From contig NZVP01000067.1 of the NCBI GenBank assembly GCA_002697405.1, forward strand, positions 9,184 to 15,285: a stretch of 6,102 nucleotides of DNA. Reading direction: 5' to 3'. A program made the position numbers and the translations under genes. The first letter of the stretch is position 1, and every line of letters begins with the position of its first letter. Shown one piece after another: positions 1 through 6,069 of the stretch. The notes under the pieces are model-generated. The model ran no database searches, was not told the origin of the DNA, and saw only the letters and a program-made list of their open reading frames with translations. Source of the DNA: Flammeovirgaceae bacterium. Lineage in GTDB: Bacteria > Bacteroidota > Bacteroidia > Cytophagales > MED-G16.

Positions 1-893
1 GGTACATTAAATTGAATTCTCTCTTGAGAGTAACTAATAGCATTGTCAATTATCCCCCTACATCCTCCTAATACACCAGCACCTAATTTTATTCTACCAA
101 TATTAAGAACATTTAAAGCTATTTTAAATCCTCCTTCTCGTTCACCTAACATGTTTTCTACAGGTATTTCAACATCATTAAAAAATATTTGTCGAGTTGA
201 AGAACCTTTTATACCAAGTTTTTCTTCTTCTGGATTCATTGTGATACAATCTCTAGACTTTTCCACTAAGAATGCCGTGAGGTTTTTATCATCATCAATT
301 TTTGCAAATACTATGAAAAGATCAGCAAATCCACCATTTGATATCCACATCTTTTGACCACTAATAATATAGTTTGTCTTATCTGAATTTAATTTAGCTT
401 TTGATTTACCAGAATTTGCATCAGAACCCGAATCAGGCTCGGTTAAACAGTAGGCTCCTTTTAATTCACCTGAAACAAGACCTTTAAGGAAAGTTTCTTT
501 TTGTTTGTCATTACCATAATATTTAAGAGGTAATGTAGCGATGCCTGTATGAGCACCATAAGCAGTTGAAAATGAACCTGTTATACCAACAATATCAGCA
601 ATAAGCATACTAGTATTAAAACTCATATTCATACCACCATATTCTTCACTGATAGAAAGACCAAGTAAACCTAATTCTCCAGATTTCATTATAAGTTCTG
701 GCATAATTTCAGGATGATTCTTACTGTCAATTTTATCGGTTAATGGAATAATTTCTCTTTCAAGAAAATCAATACATGATTCAGCCATCATTCTTTGATC
801 AGAATCAAAATCTTCCATAGTAAAAATTTTATCTGATGGAATATCAAACAATAAAAATTCTCCACCAATTACCGAATATGTCTTATCACTCAT
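1..893 (-). CDS. Acyl-CoA dehydrogenase family protein, N-terminal half (gene runs off the left edge)
   Basis: Flavoprotein expected to catalyse the first, alpha,beta-dehydrogenating step of fatty acyl-CoA beta-oxidation, passing electrons to electron-transfer flavoprotein. The minus-strand frame opens at the ATG at 893 and stays open for 297 codons to the window edge. Residues 147-159 (CLTEPDSGSDANS) match the acyl-CoA dehydrogenase signature around the flavin/substrate site, and WISNGG (183-188) is the usual middle-domain motif. A helical N-terminal domain precedes them, with a KxxELGLLGLxxxEEYGG-like stretch near 70-87. ERIQFNV at the edge resembles the conserved R-x-x-F element opening the C-terminal helical domain. 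The catalytic glutamate lies in the missing half, so activity cannot be judged. From memory, the GGEFL start near residue 10 resembles Bacteroidetes members of about 600 residues, suggesting a long/very-long-chain subtype, but chain length is inference. It starts 4 bp after the smc stop, so it is probably co-transcribed. No Shine-Dalgarno is present; the leader is A-rich. Confidence 0.93.
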   Translation of the reverse strand, partial: MSDKTYSVIGGEFLLFDIPSDKIFTMEDFDSDQRMMAESCIDFLEREIIPLTDKIDSKNHPEIMPELIMKSGELGLLGLSISEEYGGMNMSFNTSMLIADIVGITGSFSTAYGAHTGIATLPLKYYGNDKQKETFLKGLVSGELKGAYCLTEPDSGSDANSGKSKAKLNSDKTNYIISGQKMWISNGGFADLFIVFAKIDDDKNLTAFLVEKSRDCITMNPEEEKLGIKGSSTRQIFFNDVEIPVENMLGEREGGFKIALNVLNIGRIKLGAGVLGGCRGIIDNAISYSQERIQFNV

Positions 894-897
894 TTTT

Positions 898-3426
898 TTA
901 TATTTTTAAATTTCTCAAATCTACAGGAACTACTTTAGAAACACCTTGTTCAGGCATAGTAATACCATAAATTATATCTGCATTATTCATAGTCCTCTTG
1001 TTGTGGGTTACAATTATAAACTGAGAAGTGTTTGAGAACTTGTTTACTATTTTATTAAACTTGTCAATATTAGCATCATCTAAAGGTGCATCAACTTCAT
1101 CAAATACACAAAAAGGAGCTGGTTTTAGAAGATAAATGGCAAATAATAACGAAGTAGCTGTTAGTGTTTTTTCGCCACCAGATAATTGATTTATTGTTAA
1201 AGGTTTTTTCCCTTTTGGTTTAGCCATTATTTCTATTGATGATTCTAATGGATTTTCTTCATCATTAATAATTAAATCACAATCATCATCTTCAGTAAAT
1301 AATGACCTAAATACAGTTTTAAAATTATCTTTAATTTTTTCAAATGATGATAAGAAAGATTTTTTTGCAACTATATCAATTTCTTCAATAGTTTTAATTA
1401 ATGATTCTTTTGCCTCAATTAAATCCTCCCTTTCTTTTGTTATAAAATCATGTCTCTCCTTTATTTCATTATAAGCTTCCATAGCTAAAGGATTTATCTG
1501 ACCAATTTTTTCTATTTTTTCTTTTAAAGCATCTCTTCTCTGTTTCATTTTATCTAAAGATGATTCATTAAAAAAATCTTTATCAGCTTTACATTTATTT
1601 ATATCTAAATCAAATTCAATTGATATTCTTTGTTCTACTGAATTTAATTCAATCTCATTATCATGAATACTAGATTTTATTTCGTCGATTAAGTTTAGGT
1701 TTATATCTTTTTTATTTTGTAGGTCTTTTATTGATGAATCATCTAAATTGATTGTAGACTTTAACTTATAATATTCATCTTCAAACTTTTGTAAAGCCTT
1801 TTCAGAATTTGATTTGTCATCATATAATTTCATTAATGAATTATCATTAGAGTCTGTGTCAGTATCAATTTTAGCAACTTGTTTCTCTGATTCTTTAAGA
1901 CTATTTATATTATCATTGATTCTTTTTTTATTAGATTCATAAGTAACATTTTTATACTCCATCTCTCTTTTCAATGATTCAATATTACTTTTTAAGGAAT
2001 TAAAAGTTATTTCATCATTTGATAGATCTTTTGATTTTTCTGTAAAAAGTTTATTAATCCTAATTATTTCTTTGTTTTCAGTTTTAAACAAATTTTCAAT
2101 TATTTTAAATCCTTTTTTTAATTCTGTTATCTCTTTGTTAATAGATTTAATTTTTTTTAATACAGATTTTTTATCAATATTTTCAAGTAATAATGAGCTT
2201 TCTATTTGATTCCTTTTATTTGATATAGACTCAAGATTATGTTTTAACTCTCTAAAATGATCTTCAACTTCTTTGATATCTGTTATCTTAACATTTTTAT
2301 CTTTTAATTCCTCTTCATACTTGAGATAGTCTTTTTTAGTGATTTTAAGTTTATTTATAATTTTATTTAATTCTTTCTCATTTGTTGATATTTCATTTTT
2401 AATACTAGAAATAGAAAATTCTGATCTTTTATTACTTTCAGTATCATATTTTATTCTATCTCTTAAATCTTCAATTTTTTCAACTAACATTTTAGCTTTT
2501 TGGGACTTCATCCTCTTAGATTCTTCAAAATTTCTTATTTTATCTAATACACTATTAAGATTTTTCTGAAGCTTAATTAGTTTTTTTTCATAAGGAATTA
2601 ATGATGATTTAGCAGCTTCTAATTTTGAATTTTTCTTTGCTAACTCAGAAATGACTCTAGTATTTTCATTTTCAATTTTTACAAGTTTATCTTTTTGATC
2701 CTTTAATGAATTCCTATTTGTTTTAGAAACTTCTAATGCTACATTAATACTAATTAGTTTATATTCATCTTTGAATTTATAATACTTTTCTGTTTGTTTA
2801 GCCTGTCTTTTAAGTGATCTTAAATTCTTTTCGATTTCATACACTAAATCTTCTACACGATCTAAATCAACTTCTGTTTGTCTTATTTTATTAAATGTTT
2901 CTTTTTTTCTTTTTCTAAATTTTGATATGCCAGCAGCTTCTTCAAACAAATGTAATCTTGAGTTGTCTTTGTCATTTAATATATTATCAACCATTGATAA
3001 TTCAATTATTGCATAATTATTAGACGAAATACCTGTATCTAAAAAAAGATTAGTTATATCCTTTAGCCTACACTTTACATCATTAAGCAAGTATTCACTA
3101 TCACCTGATCTAAAATACTTTCTAGTTATAGTTACTGTAGAATATTCTGTAGGAATTAAATTTTTTGTATTATCAAATGAAATAGAGACTTCTGCTAATT
3201 GTAATTTTTTTCTTGATTTTGATCCATTAAAAATGATATTTTCCATTTTATCAGATCTTAGAAGCTTTGTTTTTTGCTCTCCTAGGACCCATCTTATTGC
3301 ATCAACAATATTTGACTTTCCACATCCATTAGGTCCGACAATTCCTGTAACACCACTATTGAAATTAATAATTGTTTTGTCGCCAAAACTTTTAAATCCT
3401 TTAATTTCTATTTTATTTAATCTCAT
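898..3426 (-). CDS. smc: Chromosome segregation protein SMC, short form apparently lacking the hinge domain
   Basis: SMC-family ATPase; canonical SMC works with ScpA and ScpB as a DNA-translocating, loop-extruding condensin in the nucleoid. The N-terminal head (1-165) has the KxxxIKGFKSF start, Walker A GPNGCGKSN (31-39) and the conserved neck EEAAGISKF (162-170). The C-terminal head (about 660-842) has signature LSGGEK (748-753), Walker B CVFDEVD (773-779, catalytic Glu 777), D-loop APLDD (780-784) and switch His 808 in VTHNKRTM. INPLAMEAY (644-652) is the conserved element before the C-head. The protein has 842 residues against about 1,170-1,190 for the family. Residues 171-641 read as uninterrupted coiled coil with one Gly (439) and one Pro (278), so the glycine-rich hinge is absent; no CxxC hook replaces it. 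YAIIELSMVD (138-147) replaces the usual Gln-Gly Q-loop, which I recall as a Bacteroidetes trait. Frame is intact, with one start and one stop. No scpA or scpB is visible. The upstream neighbour is divergent and the acyl-CoA dehydrogenase follows at 4 bp. Confidence 0.95.
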   Translation of the reverse strand: MRLNKIEIKGFKSFGDKTIINFNSGVTGIVGPNGCGKSNIVDAIRWVLGEQKTKLLRSDKMENIIFNGSKSRKKLQLAEVSISFDNTKNLIPTEYSTVTITRKYFRSGDSEYLLNDVKCRLKDITNLFLDTGISSNNYAIIELSMVDNILNDKDNSRLHLFEEAAGISKFRKRKKETFNKIRQTEVDLDRVEDLVYEIEKNLRSLKRQAKQTEKYYKFKDEYKLISINVALEVSKTNRNSLKDQKDKLVKIENENTRVISELAKKNSKLEAAKSSLIPYEKKLIKLQKNLNSVLDKIRNFEESKRMKSQKAKMLVEKIEDLRDRIKYDTESNKRSEFSISSIKNEISTNEKELNKIINKLKITKKDYLKYEEELKDKNVKITDIKEVEDHFRELKHNLESISNKRNQIESSLLLENIDKKSVLKKIKSINKEITELKKGFKIIENLFKTENKEIIRINKLFTEKSKDLSNDEITFNSLKSNIESLKREMEYKNVTYESNKKRINDNINSLKESEKQVAKIDTDTDSNDNSLMKLYDDKSNSEKALQKFEDEYYKLKSTINLDDSSIKDLQNKKDINLNLIDEIKSSIHDNEIELNSVEQRISIEFDLDINKCKADKDFFNESSLDKMKQRRDALKEKIEKIGQINPLAMEAYNEIKERHDFITKEREDLIEAKESLIKTIEEIDIVAKKSFLSSFEKIKDNFKTVFRSLFTEDDDCDLIINDEENPLESSIEIMAKPKGKKPLTINQLSGGEKTLTATSLLFAIYLLKPAPFCVFDEVDAPLDDANIDKFNKIVNKFSNTSQFIIVTHNKRTMNNADIIYGITMPEQGVSKVVPVDLRNLKI

Positions 3427-3441
3427 TAAAAAATTATGATT

Positions 3442-3449
3442 TATTTTTG
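3442..3449 (+). promoter_or_regulatory. Candidate Bacteroidetes -7 box for the small membrane protein gene
   Basis: Reads TATTTTTG, matching TAnnTTTG, and lies 22 nt upstream of the ATG at 3472. A transcript starting about 7 nt downstream would begin near 3456. That excludes the ATG at 3436 and is the main reason for choosing the later start. No convincing -33 TTTG lies upstream. An 8-mer with two free positions arises by chance fairly often in AT-rich DNA. Confidence 0.4.
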
Positions 3450-3452
3450 GTC

Positions 3453-3460
3453 TAAATATA
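3453..3460 (-). promoter_or_regulatory. Weak candidate -7 box for smc
   Basis: On the minus strand this reads TATATTTA, one base off TAnnTTTG at the last position. It is placed to give a short leader of about 20 nt before the smc ATG at 3426. No -33 element is visible. Its location in the only spacer upstream of smc makes it the best candidate, but the match is weak. Confidence 0.25.
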
Positions 3461-3471
3461 ATAATATAAGA

Positions 3472-3918
3472 ATGGATTTTTCAGATTTTAGTGAATTTAT
3501 AGGCCCTATAATCTTTGGACTAATTGCTTGGCTGTCAAACTATTTTGGTAAGAAGAAAAAACCTTCCAAAAATGATCCTACAATTGAAAAAAAACCATCT
3601 TCTTTCTCTAATCCTTTTGAAAAAATTTTTGATGAAGTTAATAAAGTAAAAGAAGGTGTTTCTGATAATAATGAAGAAATAATTTTAAAAGAAGAAATTA
3701 TCAAACCGACTGATCAAACTAATGAAATTGAAAAAGAAAAAGTTATTCATAAAGTAGATGAAGAGGAGGAGATTAATGTTCCTTCTTATAAGAGAAATAA
3801 AGTTAAGAAAACAAATAAAATTGTTGAGACAAAAACCTCAATAAGAAATAAACTTAAAAATAAGAAAGGTTTAAAAGAAGCTATTATTTTGAAAGAAATT
3901 TTAGATAGAAAATATTAA
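3472..3918 (+). CDS. Hypothetical small membrane-anchored charged protein
   Basis: Unknown function. The 148-residue product has one hydrophobic segment near the N-terminus (about 9-26, FIGPIIFGLIAWLSNYF), then KKKK (27-30), which by the positive-inside rule puts the long tail in the cytoplasm. The tail is Lys/Glu-rich and probably disordered. It has a short NPFEKIFDEV helix (47-56), an acidic run DEEEE (96-100), a basic stretch (107-133) and a C-terminal LKEAIILKEILDRKY (134-148). From memory, the phylum has small proteins built the same way: one N-terminal membrane helix, a PFEE-like helix, and a C-terminus resembling AVIYSEIL..KY. That kinship is a recollection, not a search result. An in-frame ATG at 3436 would add 12 residues, but a candidate -7 promoter box (3442-3449) lies downstream of it, so I chose the ATG at 3472. 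The gene is divergent from smc, and its TAA abuts the gltA stop codon. Confidence 0.75.
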   Translation: MDFSDFSEFIGPIIFGLIAWLSNYFGKKKKPSKNDPTIEKKPSSFSNPFEKIFDEVNKVKEGVSDNNEEIILKEEIIKPTDQTNEIEKEKVIHKVDEEEEINVPSYKRNKVKKTNKIVETKTSIRNKLKNKKGLKEAIILKEILDRKY

Positions 3919-5205
3919 CTACCTTTTGGATATATCCTTATAATCTCTGATTTTTTCACCAGTGTATACTTGTCTTGGTCTTCCTAAAGGCTCTTTGTTT
4001 TCTCTCATCTCTTTCCATTGTGCTATCCAACCTGGTAATCTTCCAAAAGCAAACATTACAGTAAACATCTCAGGAGGAAATCCTAATGCTCTATATATTA
4101 TACCGCTATAGAAATCTACATTTGGATATAATTTTTTATCAACAAAATATTGATCTTCAAGAGCGATTCGTTCTAGTTTTTTAGCTAAGTCTAATACTGG
4201 ATCACTAACACCAAGTTTTTCTAAAACATTATCAGCTGCTTTTTTAATTATTTTAGCTCTAGGATCAAAATTTTTATAGACTCTATGACCAAATCCCATT
4301 AATCTGAAAGGATCATTTTTATCTTTTGCTTTCTTTATGTATTTGTCTATATCATTACCATCATTAATAATTGCGTCAAGCATCTCAATAACTGCTTGAT
4401 TAGCTCCTCCATGAAGAGGTCCCCATAATGCATTAATACCAGCTGATATAGAAGGGTAGATACTAGATTGAGCTGATCCCACTATTCTAACAGTTGATGT
4501 AGAACAGTTTTGTTCGTGATCTGCATGTAAAATCAATAATTTATTTAAAGCATCAGTAATTACAGGATTTTGCTTGTAAGCTTCCGAAGGTAATTCAAAC
4601 ATCATTTTTAAAAAGTTTGAACAATAATCAAGGCTATTATCAGGATAAATTATAGGGTGACCATTTCTCTTTTTAAAAGACCATGCTGCAAATGTTGGGA
4701 ACTTACCAAGAATTCTTGCAATACTTAAATCAACTAGATCCTTAGATCTATTTGGATCTAAAGATTCAGGGTAAAAAGCGGTTAAACTTGTTATTAAAGA
4801 TGATAATATACCCATTGGGTGGGCTTTAGAAGGGTACCCCTCTAAAATAATTTTAAAATCCTCATGTACTAGAGTATGAACTCTAATTTTATTTTCAAAA
4901 TTATCTAATTCAGTTTTATTTGGAAGTTCACCGTAAATAAGAAGGTAGCAGACTTCAGTAAATGTTGATTTAGAAGCTAATTCTTCAATTGAGTATCCTC
5001 TATGTCTTAAGATGCCTTTCTCACCATCTAAATAAGTAATTTTACTACTAGTTGATCCAGTATTTTTAAAACCTTTATCCATTGTTATTAATCCTGTTTC
5101 TGACCTAAGCTTTGAAATGTCAATAGCTTTTTCATTTTCAGAACCAACAATAACGGGTAATTTTATTTCTTTACCTTCAAAATTTAAAGATGCTGAATCA
5201 CTCAT
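3919..5205 (-). CDS. gltA: Citrate synthase (type II-like bacterial form)
   Basis: Condenses acetyl-CoA with oxaloacetate to citrate, the entry reaction of the TCA cycle, in the cytoplasm. The 428-residue length and the N-terminal beta-rich extension (about 10-65, including ITYLDGEKGILRHRGYSIEELA, interrupted here only by family-typical variation) fit the roughly 425-435-residue type II enzymes, which in other bacteria are often hexameric and may be NADH-sensitive. Substrate and catalytic residues are all visible: His 227 and His 230 in LHADHEQN, His 265 in GPLHGG, His 307 and Arg 308 in GFGHRVY, Arg 316 in FDPRA, Asp 364 in VDFYSG, Arg 389 in FGRLPGW, and Arg 409/411 in GRPRQVY. It starts 7 bp after the prohibitin-like stop codon, so it is probably co-transcribed with that gene; I found no separate TAnnTTTG box just upstream. 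A perfect AGGAGGT lies 16 nt before the ATG, too far for ordinary Shine-Dalgarno use. Whether allosteric NADH binding is retained cannot be told by eye. Confidence 0.97.
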   Translation of the reverse strand: MSDSASLNFEGKEIKLPVIVGSENEKAIDISKLRSETGLITMDKGFKNTGSTSSKITYLDGEKGILRHRGYSIEELASKSTFTEVCYLLIYGELPNKTELDNFENKIRVHTLVHEDFKIILEGYPSKAHPMGILSSLITSLTAFYPESLDPNRSKDLVDLSIARILGKFPTFAAWSFKKRNGHPIIYPDNSLDYCSNFLKMMFELPSEAYKQNPVITDALNKLLILHADHEQNCSTSTVRIVGSAQSSIYPSISAGINALWGPLHGGANQAVIEMLDAIINDGNDIDKYIKKAKDKNDPFRLMGFGHRVYKNFDPRAKIIKKAADNVLEKLGVSDPVLDLAKKLERIALEDQYFVDKKLYPNVDFYSGIIYRALGFPPEMFTVMFAFGRLPGWIAQWKEMRENKEPLGRPRQVYTGEKIRDYKDISKR

Positions 5206-5212
5206 TTATTTA

Positions 5213-6043
5213 TTAATTATTACCTCCTAAAATTATAGGTAAGCCATCTTTACCGCTACCTATAACAACTACTTTTGAATTTGGAGAATCAGCTAGCTTA
5301 CTTGTAGCTTCAATTCCTCTCATTTTAAGAAGGTTAGCAGTCAAACTATTACTTACAATTCTGTTAGCATCTGCTTCACCTTTTGCCTCGATTCTTTTTC
5401 TCTCTGCTTCACTTTTTTCTCTTTCAAGTCTATACTGATAAGCTAATGCCTCTTGTTCTTGCTGAAGCTTATTCTCAATAGCACTTTTTATTTGAGCAGG
5501 AAGAGTAATTGATCTAATTAATAATGATTTCATTACAATATTGTTACCAGGTTTTAAAAGCACTTCACTTGCTTCCTCTTGAATTAAACTTTCAACTTCT
5601 GCTCTTTTGGTTGAATATATTTCTTCAGCAGTATATCTACCCATTACATCCCTTACTGTAGATCTAAATACAGGCCTTACTAATCTCCTCAAATAATCAA
5701 ATTGATAAGTTTCATATATTTCTCCAACGCTATCATAACTTAAATGAAAGTTCATTGTAACATCTACATTAATACTTAAACCACTACCATCAAGCACATC
5801 AATTGTTTCTTCTACTAAATTATCTGTAATATCAAATTTATAAAGATCATTCCAAGGTGCCTTAAATCCGAATCCTGGGGTTATGACATTTTCTTTATCA
5901 AGACCTTTTGAACCAAATTTGTAAAAAATAACTGCTCTTTCTGTTGACTCAATAACATAAAACATGCTAGAGGCGAAAGAAAAGAGAATTGTTAAACCAA
6001 AAAGTAAAAATATAATTACTGAAACTAATTTAGAATTTTGCAT
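5213..6043 (-). CDS. Prohibitin-like SPFH/Band 7 domain membrane protein
   Basis: Membrane-anchored scaffold of the SPFH (stomatin/prohibitin/flotillin/HflK-C) superfamily. Relatives form large ring or cage assemblies in the membrane and often modulate membrane proteases such as FtsH. The 276-residue product has an uncleaved N-terminal membrane helix (about 6-29) and an SPFH domain (about 30-185) with prohibitin-type landmarks: ERAVIFYKFG (35-44), TPGFGFKAPW (55-64) and VRPVFRSTVRDVMGRYTAEEIYS (122-144, the longest conserved run, here split by a few family-variable residues). A Glu/Arg/Ala-rich coiled coil follows (about 185-225, with EAKGEADANRI at 219-229). The length and this middle segment fit prohibitin better than HflC, which is usually longer and paired with hflK; no hflK is seen here. 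The C-terminus is short and Gly-rich (ILGGNN). A good -7 promoter box sits 18 nt upstream of the ATG, and gltA follows at 7 bp. Its partner in this organism is unknown. Confidence 0.9.
   Translation of the reverse strand: MQNSKLVSVIIFLLFGLTILFSFASSMFYVIESTERAVIFYKFGSKGLDKENVITPGFGFKAPWNDLYKFDITDNLVEETIDVLDGSGLSINVDVTMNFHLSYDSVGEIYETYQFDYLRRLVRPVFRSTVRDVMGRYTAEEIYSTKRAEVESLIQEEASEVLLKPGNNIVMKSLLIRSITLPAQIKSAIENKLQQEQEALAYQYRLEREKSEAERKRIEAKGEADANRIVSNSLTANLLKMRGIEATSKLADSPNSKVVVIGSGKDGLPIILGGNN
5233..5265 (-). repeat. 9-bp perfect inverted repeat at the 3' end of the prohibitin-like gene
   Basis: TTATAGGTA (5233-5241) and TACCTATAA (5257-5265) are exact reverse complements around a 15-nt loop. 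In the minus-strand transcript this would be a stem-loop inside the last codons of the prohibitin-like gene, followed by UUUU and then AGGAGGU, 27 nt before the gltA start. The stem has only three G-C pairs, so it is not very stable. It could be a weak attenuator, a processing site or chance. Confidence 0.3.
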
Positions 6044-6061
6044 ATGTTTTGAATTTTACCA

Positions 6062-6069
6062 CAAATATA
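6062..6069 (-). promoter_or_regulatory. Candidate Bacteroidetes -7 box for the prohibitin-like gene and gltA
   Basis: On the minus strand this reads TATATTTG, an exact match to the Bacteroidetes sigma-ABfr -7 consensus TAnnTTTG. It ends 18 nt before the ATG at 6043, implying a leader of about 10-15 nt. No clear -33 TTTG is present at the usual 17-19 nt spacing; a TTTT run lies near that position and a TTG lies too close (11 nt). The remaining spacer (6044-6102) shows nothing else I can support. Confidence 0.5.

Noticed and set aside
43..357. Plus-strand open frame of 104 codons
   Set aside because: It lies wholly antisense to the acyl-CoA dehydrogenase gene, whose signature motifs are clear, and its translation shows no recognisable domain.
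2339..2569. Plus-strand open frame of 76 codons rich in Leu, Phe and Ser
   Set aside because: It is the complement of Lys/Glu/Asn-rich coiled coil in smc, which reads as a false hydrophobic protein on the other strand.
898..3426. Rad50/SbcC or RecN identity for the short SMC
   Set aside because: The N- and C-head sequences (GFKSF, EEAAGISKF, INPLAMEAY, DEVDAPLDDAN) are those of true SMC; there is no CxxC hook as in Rad50, and RecN is shorter with a different head.
3233..3439. Plus-strand open frame of 68 codons
   Set aside because: It is antisense to the smc Walker A region, where the minus-strand reading is strongly conserved.
3436..3471. Longer start for the small membrane protein (12 extra residues)
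   Set aside because: The only candidate promoter box lies downstream of this ATG, and the extra residues (WSKYNN region) look like untranslated leader. It remains possible if transcription begins further upstream.
3928..3937. Palindrome GGATATATCC near the gltA stop codon
   Set aside because: A 10-bp palindrome without loop or T-run inside the gltA coding region; short AT-rich palindromes are expected by chance.
5222..5228. AGGAGGT as an ordinary ribosome binding site for gltA
   Set aside because: It is 16 nt from the ATG, beyond the usual 5-9 nt, and no alternative start codon at normal spacing keeps the citrate synthase frame. Other genes here lack such sites.
5213..6043. HflC or stomatin identity for the SPFH protein
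   Set aside because: No hflK neighbour, a length of 276 residues and the prohibitin-type VRPVFRSTVRD segment favour a prohibitin-like assignment.
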